Positions 45,547 to 53,906 of a stretch of DNA of 64,000 nt are shown one piece after another; position 1 is the stretch's first letter; each line of letters begins with the position of its first letter. The position numbers and the translations under genes are program-made. The stretch lies in assembly GCF_003284585.1 (NCBI RefSeq), contig NZ_QKRX01000008.1, forward strand, positions 124,001 through 188,000, given 5' to 3'. This DNA comes from Nitrincola tibetensis (GTDB lineage: Bacteria > Pseudomonadota > Gammaproteobacteria > Pseudomonadales > Balneatricaceae). The notes beneath the pieces were generated by a model, which ran no database searches, was not told where the DNA came from, and saw only the letters and a list, made by a program, of their open reading frames with translations.

Positions 45547-47283
45547 TCAGTCGAGTCGTGCCTTGACGTAGCTACCTGGTGCAGCTTCAATCACAGTGTG
45601 ATTGGTGTTGCCGTATTCCGCTGGAGCATCAATTTTCTTGCCAGCGCGTCGTTTTACCCATTCCGCCCAGTTAGGCCACCAAGAGCCCTCTTGCTTTTCG
45701 GAGGTTTCGAGCCAGTGATCAGGCCCTTTTCCGAGTTCGCCTTTGGTCCAGTAATGTCTGCGGTTTTTGGATGCTGGGTTAATAACGCCAGCAACGTGGC
45801 CACTGGCGCCTAATACGAACTCCATGGGCCCTTTAAACAGCTCGGTGGCGGCAAAGGTGCTCTTCCAGGGAGCGATATGATCTTCAATGGTGGATAAGAA
45901 GTAGCAAGGGACTTTGATTTTGCTTAAATCAATGGGTTCGCCACAAATAGACACACCATTAGGCTCAACAAGCTTGTTCTCTAAGTACATTTTTGTAATG
46001 TAAAAAGTGTACATGCGAGCGGGTAAGTTGGTTGGGTCGCTGTTCCAGTAAAGGATATCGAAAGGCGCGGGTGTTTGGCCTTTGAGATAGTTGTTAACAA
46101 CATAGGACCAAATCAAGTCGTTTGAGCGAAGCATATTAAATGAAGTTGCCAGCTCACGACCGTGCAAAATTCCTTCTTTATTGACTTTTTCTTTCAACTG
46201 TTTGACTTGGTAGTCATCAATAAAGACCTTAAGATCGCCCGGATCACGGAAATCTGTCAGGGTTGTTAAGAAGGTTGCTGACAAAACACTGTTGTCTTTC
46301 CGGTTAGCCATAACAGCAAGCGCTGTTGCTAACAAGGTTCCGCCAACGCACCAAGCAACTGCATTTACTTTTTCAGATTGGCTGATTTCTTTGGTAACTT
46401 CGATTGATTTTAGTACGCCGCGCTCAACGTAGTCGTCCCAGCTTAGTGTTCTCATTTCTTTACTTGGGTTGACCCAGGCGACTAAGAAAACGTTATGTCC
46501 CTGTTCAACACAGTATTTGACATATGAGTTGTGCGGCTGTAAATCGAGAATGTAAAACTTGTTGATGCTAGGCGGTACAATCAAGAGAGGCTTTTCAAAA
46601 ACCTGTTCACCTTCCGGTTTGTATTGAATCAACTGGAAAATATCGTTTTGGAAAACCACAGCACCTTCAGTGGTAGCGATGTTTTTGCCTAGCTCAAATG
46701 CAGACTCGTCCGTCATGGTGATATGACCTTTGTCGATATCGCCAAGCAGGTTCTTTAAGCCATCAACTAAGCTTTGTCCATTGGTTTCAATAGCTTGATT
46801 GATAACTTCTGGATTGGTGAACGCAAAGTTAGTTGGAGACATAGCATCCAAATATTGCTGAGTGTAAAACTCTAGCTTTTGTTGCTCTGCATCAGAAAGC
46901 TTTGCATTGGCTGCCATTTCTGTCAACATTTTTGATGACAACAAATACGATTGTTTGATGTAATCAAACACGGGGTTTTTAGACCACTCGTCGCTCTGGA
47001 AGCGGCGGTCGCCCGGAGAAGGTGCTGCAACCGTCTCAGTCGTACCTGTAAACAAGTTGCGCCAAAGATTAAGTTGAGCTTGCTGGTAATCAGCAATGGC
47101 TTTAATCCATACGGTTGGGTCTTTCAGTGAACGGGTAGCAAGATCGGTCCAAGTCTGGGTGAAGTTGCGGAAAATATCATCCCCCCCCGTTGCCGAATAC
47201 ATCTCAAGTATTTTGCTGGTTTCTTGGCTAACATACTCGATAAACTCGTGAGGATCAGAAACTTTACTGTTCTTTTGTTCCAT
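45547..47283 (-). CDS. phaC: Class I poly(3-hydroxyalkanoate) synthase
   Basis: 578-residue synthase that polymerises hydroxyacyl-CoA into storage polyester granules. The N-terminal PhaC_N region (LTRSLKDP-like, here ATRSLKDPTVW, and the QLIQYKPEGEQVF area) is followed by an alpha/beta fold with the nucleophile C312 in AWCVGG; the lipase-like box usually reads GxCxG, so the first Gly is Ala here. TIEDHIAPW supplies the Asp and GASGHVAGVINP the His. No phaA, phaB, phaR or phasin lies nearby, so precursors come from elsewhere. Own promoter and terminator. Confidence 0.94.
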   Translation of the reverse strand: MEQKNSKVSDPHEFIEYVSQETSKILEMYSATGGDDIFRNFTQTWTDLATRSLKDPTVWIKAIADYQQAQLNLWRNLFTGTTETVAAPSPGDRRFQSDEWSKNPVFDYIKQSYLLSSKMLTEMAANAKLSDAEQQKLEFYTQQYLDAMSPTNFAFTNPEVINQAIETNGQSLVDGLKNLLGDIDKGHITMTDESAFELGKNIATTEGAVVFQNDIFQLIQYKPEGEQVFEKPLLIVPPSINKFYILDLQPHNSYVKYCVEQGHNVFLVAWVNPSKEMRTLSWDDYVERGVLKSIEVTKEISQSEKVNAVAWCVGGTLLATALAVMANRKDNSVLSATFLTTLTDFRDPGDLKVFIDDYQVKQLKEKVNKEGILHGRELATSFNMLRSNDLIWSYVVNNYLKGQTPAPFDILYWNSDPTNLPARMYTFYITKMYLENKLVEPNGVSICGEPIDLSKIKVPCYFLSTIEDHIAPWKSTFAATELFKGPMEFVLGASGHVAGVINPASKNRRHYWTKGELGKGPDHWLETSEKQEGSWWPNWAEWVKRRAGKKIDAPAEYGNTNHTVIEAAPGSYVKARLD

Positions 47284-47464
47284 AATATACGCCTATCTGT
47301 CCGGAGGGTTGTCTGATCAGGGTGTGATCACCATACACCTTATAGCATGCGATGTTTGAATGACATTATCATTAAGGTGAAAGTGCGTAAACCCCGAGTG
47401 TCGTGTTAATGTTATTTAAGCGCGACTCGTAATCCTCTATTTTACAAATATGTTGGAAGGTTAG

Positions 47465-47716
47465 ATGTTGAAACTTGAGTTAATGAGTACAGAAGGATGT
47501 CACCTGTGCGATGAAGCTGAAGCCGTTTTGCTGCTGTCTTTACCTGCTACGGAGGTTGAGATTGACTGGGTTGATATCGCATATGATGATGCGCTTATGG
47601 ATCAATTTGCGACGCGTATTCCCGTGCTTTATTGCCCAGCAACAAATCACGCGTTGGATTGGCCGTTTGCTCAAGAGGATGTCCACGCCTTTCTGACGTC
47701 CTTGTCAGAAACCTAA
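47465..47716 (+). CDS. Glutaredoxin family protein (DUF836-like)
   Basis: 83-residue thioredoxin-fold protein with the redox motif CHLC near the N terminus (MSTEGCHLCDEAEAVL) and a cis-proline region (TRIPVLYCP). It matches the short glutaredoxin-like DUF836 group whose partners are unknown. It stands alone between divergent phaC and convergent slt. Its stop codon lies inside the left arm of a 9-bp hairpin. Confidence 0.85.
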   Translation: MLKLELMSTEGCHLCDEAEAVLLLSLPATEVEIDWVDIAYDDALMDQFATRIPVLYCPATNHALDWPFAQEDVHAFLTSLSET

Positions 47717-47742
47717 GCATTATTCCTAAATCTTGCTTAGGT
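47711..47742. terminator. Hairpin between the glutaredoxin-like gene and slt
   Basis: ACCTAAGCA (47711-47719) pairs with TGCTTAGGT (47734-47742), a 9-bp stem with a 14-nt loop, between convergent stops. No U tract. Confidence 0.45.
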
Positions 47743-47757
47743 CAGTGGGATGCTGTT

Positions 47758-49701
47758 TTAGCGATTTGAGTACCAAGCCAGTTGTCTTTGCTCTTCTTGG
47801 CTGAGTACGCTGGCCGTGTAGTTATGCATTTCCGCGTAGATGACACCAAATGTCAGAACATTTTGCACGTACTGGCGTGTTTCATCAAAGGGGATAGTTT
47901 CTACCCAAATATCCAAGGGTAAATGTCCGCGAGCCGATAACCATTGGCGAACACGGCCAGGGCCAGCATTGTATGCGGCGGTAGCATGTACGCGGTTCCC
48001 ATTAAAAAAACCGAGCATCTGGGAAAGATACGCTGAGCCTAAGCGAATATTCGTGTTAGGTTCGTTTAAGCGCTCCAGATCGTCTAATGGAATCTCAAAA
48101 CGTCTTGCCGTTTCGCGTGCCGTGGCAGGCATGAGTTGCATGAGTCCTCTGGCGCCAGCACCTGAGCGTGCGACATTTTGAAATGCGCTTTCTTGGCGGG
48201 TAACGGCCAGAGCCCAAGCGGGGTGAATATTAAACTCACGTGTTGCCTCAGCGAAGAGGCGTGCGTGTGGAGCAGGGAAACGTAGCTCTAAATCATCCCA
48301 GCGATCACTCGCAATCGCACCGCGGATGCCTTGGAAATACCAGCCCCAAGATTTAAAAAGATGTGCTGCGATATGCAGCTCGTGATCAGAAAGATGTGCC
48401 GTAACATGATTCCATTCTGAGCGTGCCAGATCTTCAAAGCCTAATTGATAAAGCTCATGAATGCGTTGCATTGCAGGAAGGTTCCGAATGCGCTCAATTT
48501 CAGCTGCTGAGGCTTGTTTGGGTTGGTGATTGATTGAGAAAGGCTTGCCCTGCATTTCTGCGGCTATAAATCCGTAAAAGCTTCGATCTGCAACCAATGT
48601 TTGTATGAGTTCAGGTGTTGGGCGCTGATTCAAACGCACTTGACTCACCATTTGCCAGTATTGCCAGCGTGGTGTGTCTTTAAGGTGCTCTGGGAGGCGT
48701 TGAATCAATTGGCTAACAGTCGTCCAGTTTTGTTCGGTTAAGGCTAAGCGTATGCGCCATTCCGTCAGCTCTGGAAAATTAAAGTTCGGGTCAAGTTGGG
48801 CCAGTAATGCGGGTGCATTGGCATGGAACCCTTTTGCATAACGAACGCCGTGTCTAACGGTAATGGCTTCTTGTTCTTCAGTAGGGATAGATAGGCTCCG
48901 TGTTAAGGAGAGCCAAAGTCTTAAAGAGCCCTCTAAATCGTTAGGGGCAAGCTTATTGACTGCGAGCATTGCTAGTCGGCGATGATGGGGTGTGTTGAGA
49001 GTGAGCTGACTAGGCTGTGCTTGCAAGGTTTCAGGCGAATTATAAATTGACCATATCAGGCTAACATGAGCTTTATCCTGCTCGCGTGTAATAAATCGTT
49101 CAGCATAGCGTGCAATGCCTATATTGTCGGCTTCGAGCGCCTTCATGAAACGGTCAAACGCCAGTTCGCGAGAGATGCCTTGTTCATTGACCCAGGTGTC
49201 AAATAGAGGGTCACAGGCATTGTTCTGAGATTGGCCAATATTCCAGAGTTGCTCTGCTTGACGAAACGCGGATGCTCTATCGCCCTGTGCTAGCGCCGCT
49301 CTGGCAGCAAAACAATTTAGTCTTGCATTTGGATGTTTTACCCTTGGGTAAAACTCAAGAAAGCTATTCCAGCGCTGTTGTTGGCCCAGTTGCGATGTCC
49401 AGCTTAGGAGTAGACGATTATAGAGAGGGGTACCTTGATACTGATCTAAGAGTTCTTCAACTTCGCCAGCATTGAGTCTTGGCAGAAGCTTGGACTGTTC
49501 TGAAAAGGTTAAATAAGGGAGAAGCGGATAGTTCTGCAGTTGCTTCACGCCATTGATATAGTCGTTTTGATTGCCTGTTTCCAATGCGTTTAATGTTGAT
49601 AAGTAAAGAGTTCTTTGACTCTCAAGCGAAGGGTTGGCTTGAATACAGGATGAGAGCAAAAAGCTAGCCGTAAGCGCGCAAAAAAACTTGGTACCAGGCA
49701 C
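47758..49701 (-). CDS. slt: Soluble-type lytic murein transglycosylase Slt
   Basis: 647-residue periplasmic or lipid-anchored lytic transglycosylase related to Slt70. A signal peptide (hydrophobic run ending FLLSSC, which could be a lipobox) is followed by a long helical superhelix (U and L domains) and a C-terminal SLT domain: catalytic E504 in TRQESAFQ, then GARGLMQLMPATA and HATAAYNAGPGRV. It cleaves glycan strands to 1,6-anhydro muropeptides. I prefer the GTG at 49701 (GGAG upstream) over GTG at 49728, which has no ribosome site; this is uncertain. Confidence 0.9.
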   Translation of the reverse strand: MPGTKFFCALTASFLLSSCIQANPSLESQRTLYLSTLNALETGNQNDYINGVKQLQNYPLLPYLTFSEQSKLLPRLNAGEVEELLDQYQGTPLYNRLLLSWTSQLGQQQRWNSFLEFYPRVKHPNARLNCFAARAALAQGDRASAFRQAEQLWNIGQSQNNACDPLFDTWVNEQGISRELAFDRFMKALEADNIGIARYAERFITREQDKAHVSLIWSIYNSPETLQAQPSQLTLNTPHHRRLAMLAVNKLAPNDLEGSLRLWLSLTRSLSIPTEEQEAITVRHGVRYAKGFHANAPALLAQLDPNFNFPELTEWRIRLALTEQNWTTVSQLIQRLPEHLKDTPRWQYWQMVSQVRLNQRPTPELIQTLVADRSFYGFIAAEMQGKPFSINHQPKQASAAEIERIRNLPAMQRIHELYQLGFEDLARSEWNHVTAHLSDHELHIAAHLFKSWGWYFQGIRGAIASDRWDDLELRFPAPHARLFAEATREFNIHPAWALAVTRQESAFQNVARSGAGARGLMQLMPATARETARRFEIPLDDLERLNEPNTNIRLGSAYLSQMLGFFNGNRVHATAAYNAGPGRVRQWLSARGHLPLDIWVETIPFDETRQYVQNVLTFGVIYAEMHNYTASVLSQEEQRQLAWYSNR

Positions 49702-49839
49702 GATAAGATGACTCCGATTATTTAACACTAAATTAAATAGAGTGTAGCGTTTTTTTAAGCTTTTAGAGAAGAGATTAGGCCGATTTCATGTCTTTAGGGT
49801 AGAATAGCGTTTTTTTGATTCAAGACTCTTGAGAATTTC

Positions 49840-51741
49840 ATGTCACTGATCCGAATAGATTCGTTGTCGCTTGCTTTTGGTAGACAAATTATCCTAGACA
49901 ACGCTTCCTTGCAGATAGAGGCGGGTGAGCGTGTTGCGTTGGTCGGCTTAAACGGGGCTGGCAAGTCAACTCTTTTAAAACTGATTAATAATGAGCAACA
50001 GCCTGATAATGGCACCTTATGGCGAGCGCCGTCTTTGCGTATTGCTCAATTACCACAGATGTTGCCTGCTGCCGATGAGCGTCCGGTTAGAGATGTTGTG
50101 ACCTCAGGATTGGCGGATGTTTTAGCGCTGCGTGAGCAGTATGAAACCTTGGCCATGACTGCCGGTGAGTCCGATATGCGTGAATTGGATCGCCTGCAGC
50201 ATGCCTTAGAGGCGGTTGACGGTTGGCAGTTAGAACAGCGTGTTGACACGATTATTGCGAAATTAGGCCTAGATCCAACCAAAAAAATGGCTGAATTGTC
50301 CGGTGGTTGGCGTCGTAGAGCGGCGCTAGGCGCTGCCTTGGTTCAAAATCCTGATTTGTTGTTGCTCGACGAGCCAACCAACCATTTGGATATTGAGGCG
50401 ATTGAGTGGATGGAAAAAATGCTGCTGGATTTTCAAGGCGGCTTACTGTTTATATCCCACGATCGCTCATTAGTTGAGCATTTGGCGACAACTATTCTTG
50501 AATTGGATCGCGGCATTTTGACGCGTTTTCCAGGCAGTTACAGTCAGTATTTAGAGCAAAAGCAAGCCTTGTTGGAAGAAGAGGCGCGGCACCAGGCTGA
50601 GTTTGATAAAAAGCTCGCCCAAGAAGAGCGCTGGATACGTCAAGGCATTAAAGCGCGCCGCACGCGCAATGAAGGACGTGTAAGAGCTTTAGAAAAAATG
50701 CGAAAAGAGCGTTCTGAACGACGTATGCGCCAAGGCAATGCAAAATTTGGGATGGATGAAGCGCAGCGTTCAGGCAAGTTGGTGACTGAACTGGATGCGG
50801 TTTCTAAATCGTTTAAAGGCGAATGTTTGATTGATACACTTTCAATGAGCATTCATCGTGGTGATCGCATCGGTTTGATTGGTCCCAATGGAGCGGGTAA
50901 AAGTACGTTATTAAAGCTCTTGCTGGGTCAGCTTGAACCAGACTCCGGAACTGTGCGCTTGGGAACCAAAATGGAAGTGGCGTACTTTGATCAAATGCGT
51001 GATGCGCTGGATCCTGAAAAAACCATCATAGACAATGTGTCAGGCGGTCGAGAAAGTATTGAAATCAATGGCCGCGCCCGTCATATCATCAGTTACCTTT
51101 CTGATTTTTTGTTCAGTCCTGAGCGCTCAAGAACGCCTGTCAAAGCGCTCTCGGGCGGGGAGTGTAACCGGGTGCTTTTGGCAAAAGTATTTAGTAAACC
51201 TGCCAATATCCTTGTCCTTGATGAGCCAACCAATGATTTGGATATTGAAACCTTGGAGCTTCTGGAAGAAATCTTATTAGAGTTTCAAGGCACCTTGTTA
51301 ATCGTAAGCCATGACCGAACCTTCTTAGATCATGTCGTTACCAGCACCTTGGTCTTTGAGGGTGAGGGTAGGGTGCAGGAATATGTGGGTGGCTATCAGG
51401 ATTGGCTGCGTCAGAGGCCAGTGTTGGATAAAACCACCAGTGTAAAGTCTGGCGCCGTTGCTTCGACGCAGCAGTCGGATGGAGTCTCTTCCGCTGCAGA
51501 GTCAAAAAACGCACCCGTACGCAGTAAGCTTAGCTACAAGCTTCAACGCGAGTTAGAAACGCTGCCAGGTCTTTTAGAAAACGCAGAAGCCGAGTTGGAA
51601 AAAATGCGACAGATTTGTAGCGCTCCTGATTTTTACAATCAAGATCGAGATCTGATCGCTAGCCAACTGCAAACGCTTCAAGAGCTTGAGCAAAAAGCAG
51701 AACAGCTGATGGAGCGCTGGTTAGAGCTAGAGGCTATGTAG
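49840..51741 (+). CDS. uup: ABC-F ATPase Uup
   Basis: 633-residue ABC-F protein with two nucleotide-binding domains and no membrane part. Walker A is GLNGAGKST (36-44) in the first and GPNGAGKST in the second; the signatures are LSGGWRRRAALG and LSGGECNRVLL; Walker B with DEPTNHLDIE and DEPTNDLDIE. The C-terminal coiled coil (about 560-633) is the DNA/ribosome-binding tail typical of Uup rather than EttA. Uup acts on ribosomes and affects precise excision of transposons. Convergent with the Usp gene after 20 bp. Confidence 0.93.
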   Translation: MSLIRIDSLSLAFGRQIILDNASLQIEAGERVALVGLNGAGKSTLLKLINNEQQPDNGTLWRAPSLRIAQLPQMLPAADERPVRDVVTSGLADVLALREQYETLAMTAGESDMRELDRLQHALEAVDGWQLEQRVDTIIAKLGLDPTKKMAELSGGWRRRAALGAALVQNPDLLLLDEPTNHLDIEAIEWMEKMLLDFQGGLLFISHDRSLVEHLATTILELDRGILTRFPGSYSQYLEQKQALLEEEARHQAEFDKKLAQEERWIRQGIKARRTRNEGRVRALEKMRKERSERRMRQGNAKFGMDEAQRSGKLVTELDAVSKSFKGECLIDTLSMSIHRGDRIGLIGPNGAGKSTLLKLLLGQLEPDSGTVRLGTKMEVAYFDQMRDALDPEKTIIDNVSGGRESIEINGRARHIISYLSDFLFSPERSRTPVKALSGGECNRVLLAKVFSKPANILVLDEPTNDLDIETLELLEEILLEFQGTLLIVSHDRTFLDHVVTSTLVFEGEGRVQEYVGGYQDWLRQRPVLDKTTSVKSGAVASTQQSDGVSSAAESKNAPVRSKLSYKLQRELETLPGLLENAEAELEKMRQICSAPDFYNQDRDLIASQLQTLQELEQKAEQLMERWLELEAM

Positions 51742-51761
51742 GTGGATAGCCTCAAGCGACG

Positions 51762-52196
51762 TTAACTCTGTACCCTAATGGCTAGAACATCGCATATGGC
51801 GCCGTGCAGGACGCCATTAGCCGTTGAGCCAAGCAGTAGCGCTAAGCCGTGACGCCCGTGACTGCCGACGACAATAAGGTCGGCGTTGATTTCTTTGGCA
51901 ACACGGTGTATCTCGGACTCGGTATGCCCAGTCACGATATGGCGTTGCTCCACGGGCTGATCAATCGCGGCGCACAGGGTATCAAGTTTTTGTTGAGCAT
52001 GCTCGTCCAGTTGCTCTTGGATGGTGGATAGGTCCATAGGGACATCCCCACCATACGCAAAGGTCAGTGGTTCAACAACATGAATGATGTTGAGGGCCGC
52101 GTCATAACGTTTGGCAAGATCAGCTGCTTTGGTTATGAGTTGCGCGGATTCATCGGACAAGTCAATGGCTAACAAAATGCGGTTATAAGTGCTCAT
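51762..52196 (-). CDS. Universal stress protein, single domain
   Basis: 144-residue UspA-fold protein with an intact ATP-binding signature (VVGSHGRHGLALLLGSTANGVLH). The single domain resembles E. coli UspA, G or F. Usp proteins help survival under starvation and low oxygen; no FNR site is visible upstream. It converges on uup. A divergent small gene of unknown function starts 77 bp upstream. Confidence 0.92.
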   Translation of the reverse strand: MSTYNRILLAIDLSDESAQLITKAADLAKRYDAALNIIHVVEPLTFAYGGDVPMDLSTIQEQLDEHAQQKLDTLCAAIDQPVEQRHIVTGHTESEIHRVAKEINADLIVVGSHGRHGLALLLGSTANGVLHGAICDVLAIRVQS

Positions 52197-52273
52197 GTTA
52201 GTATCCTTTCTCAGTCTGGTCTAAAAATGACGCAGCCTAAGTGCGTCGATGTGTGTACTTATAGGATAGCAGT

Positions 52274-52780
52274 ATGGAATGGGTAATCTCTATAGTTGTA
52301 ATGCTTTCATTGGTCGGTTCTGTGATGTGGATCAAACCTAGCCCAAGAGAGCGAATGCAATCGCGAATTCGCCTGCATGCGCGAGCGTTGGGCTTCATTG
52401 TGCAAATAGCAACGATCGAAACGCCTCGGGCCAAAGGGGAAATGGATGTTGAACGAAAACGTCTGCCTGCTTATCGGATTCTAAGAGCCGATTTATCACG
52501 TGATGAAAAAGATCACTGGAAATCTTGGCAGGTTTTTCGGGTTGAAAATGTTGCCAATCAAGGTCTACCAAGCCAATGGTCCTGGAAGCGGGGGGAGGGT
52601 GTTTTAACGTCTGAGCAATGCCAATTGTTATCTGCGTTAATTGAGTCTTTGCCCGAGTCTGTGTTCGCGCTTGAGTCATCGCCTATGCATTTTACTGTCT
52701 ATTGGCGTGAGTCGGGTGGGCCCGAGGTACTCGATCAAATTAAAGCGGCTATCCAGCCTGTTCTACAGGCAAAGTTTTAA
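52274..52780 (+). CDS. Membrane-anchored conserved protein of unknown function
   Basis: 168 residues with one N-terminal helix (about 2-20), then a basic segment PSPRERMQSRIRLHARALGF and a soluble alpha/beta region. I recognise the PSPRERxxxRxRxxARxxG pattern from short gammaproteobacterial proteins of unknown role but cannot name the family. AGGA precedes the ATG. It is followed after 10 bp by a DUF1653 gene, so the two are likely one operon. Confidence 0.7.
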   Translation: MEWVISIVVMLSLVGSVMWIKPSPRERMQSRIRLHARALGFIVQIATIETPRAKGEMDVERKRLPAYRILRADLSRDEKDHWKSWQVFRVENVANQGLPSQWSWKRGEGVLTSEQCQLLSALIESLPESVFALESSPMHFTVYWRESGGPEVLDQIKAAIQPVLQAKF

Positions 52781-52790
52781 GAGGAATATG

Positions 52791-53015
52791 ATGTTAAATC
52801 CAAAACCAGGTCGTTATCGGCATTTTAAAGGGGCTGAATACGAAGTCATTGAATGTGCTCGTCATTCCGAAACCGAAGAATGGTATGTCGTCTATCGCCC
52901 TCTGTATGGCGACAGAGGGCTCTGGATTCGTCCTGTCACACTTTTTTGTGAAGACGTCGTCGATAGTAATGGCAATAGAGTGCCTAGGTTTCAGAGCGTA
53001 GCAGCGGGCTTATAG
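52791..53015 (+). CDS. DUF1653 family protein
   Basis: 74-residue protein matching DUF1653: PGRYRHFKGAEYEVIECARHSET, WYVVYRPLYGDRGLWIRP and MFCEDV-like (here LFCEDV) are the family pattern, which resembles a small beta-barrel. Function is unknown. Two adjacent ATG codons exist; GAGGA at 52781-52785 is better spaced for 52791 than for 52788. The end overlaps the convergent next gene by 6 bp. Confidence 0.85.
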   Translation: MLNPKPGRYRHFKGAEYEVIECARHSETEEWYVVYRPLYGDRGLWIRPVTLFCEDVVDSNGNRVPRFQSVAAGL

Positions 53016-53735
53016 CTGACGCTGCTTTTGCTCATGATAGGTTTCCATCGAGTCAGCCAGTGCCCCACGTCCAAAATCTTTTCGTGGTTGTAGCAGGTCG
53101 AGCTGGGCTTGAACCTTATCAAGCCTATCTTGCTTTTGTCTTTTCGGAACGGTGGCTCGAACCAGCATGGCTTTTGCATGTTTTAGGTGAGCTAGAGCCG
53201 TTAGTTTATCATTCTTCTGTATTTGATCGATGGCGTGCGTGTAGTGCGCATCGGCTACTAGCGTAATGTTCAGCCAGTAGAGTTCCAATTGATAAGATTT
53301 TGCTAAAGATGCAGTAATTTTTCCTTTACTAACCATTTCGCGAAAGAGTTTTTCCGCAAAACGTATGTAAATCTGAGCTTTTCTTACCGCACGATCATTG
53401 GTGAAGGCTTCGGGCTTGGGGCGGGCTCTGTCGGTCGAATCCTTAATTTTGCTGATATCGGTCATCAAGTCAGAGTCAGGGGCTAAAATACCTATTTCTT
53501 CTATTAGCGACAAGGCGTGTTGATTTAGCTTGTCAATAATGTCAGATCGACAGTTAATTTCCTTTAAGACAGATAGTGCATTAAGTGTATGTTCTGACTG
53601 GTCTTTTAGCCATTTCATCCGCGCACTTTTCGCAGCTTTCTCTTCTTCACGTGTCGTAATAACATAGTTCAATATCAGCGCTAAAAGTCCGAGCACTGCG
53701 ATTAAAAAAAGAAAAATGAGGTTGTCACTGGGCAT
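53010..53735 (-). CDS. Membrane-anchored protein of unknown function upstream of topA
   Basis: 241 residues with an N-terminal helix (about 6-26) and a long, mostly helical, charged soluble part that may be cytoplasmic. I do not recognise a named family. A GTG at 53747 is an alternative start four codons upstream. Shadow frames here are not coding. It is divergent from topA with a 171-bp spacer, and convergent with the DUF1653 gene. No catalytic motif is seen. Confidence 0.7.
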   Translation of the reverse strand: MPSDNLIFLFLIAVLGLLALILNYVITTREEEKAAKSARMKWLKDQSEHTLNALSVLKEINCRSDIIDKLNQHALSLIEEIGILAPDSDLMTDISKIKDSTDRARPKPEAFTNDRAVRKAQIYIRFAEKLFREMVSKGKITASLAKSYQLELYWLNITLVADAHYTHAIDQIQKNDKLTALAHLKHAKAMLVRATVPKRQKQDRLDKVQAQLDLLQPRKDFGRGALADSMETYHEQKQRQL

Positions 53736-53906
53736 TCTGTTTGGCACTCTGATAGGTAAAGGTTAACAGCATTGAACCTATTATCGTTTTTTTTTCGTAA
53801 AGATAAACTGAATGAATTATACAACTTTACTTGACCCGCTGCTAAACAGCACTTATATATGCACCCATGTTTCAGGGCAGACATCTGCATTTAAGGATCT
53901 AGTTTA

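Noticed and set aside
45382-45813. 143-codon open frame opposite the MATE/phaC boundary
   Set aside because: Spans the phaC terminator and phaC 3' end on the other strand, no ribosome site.
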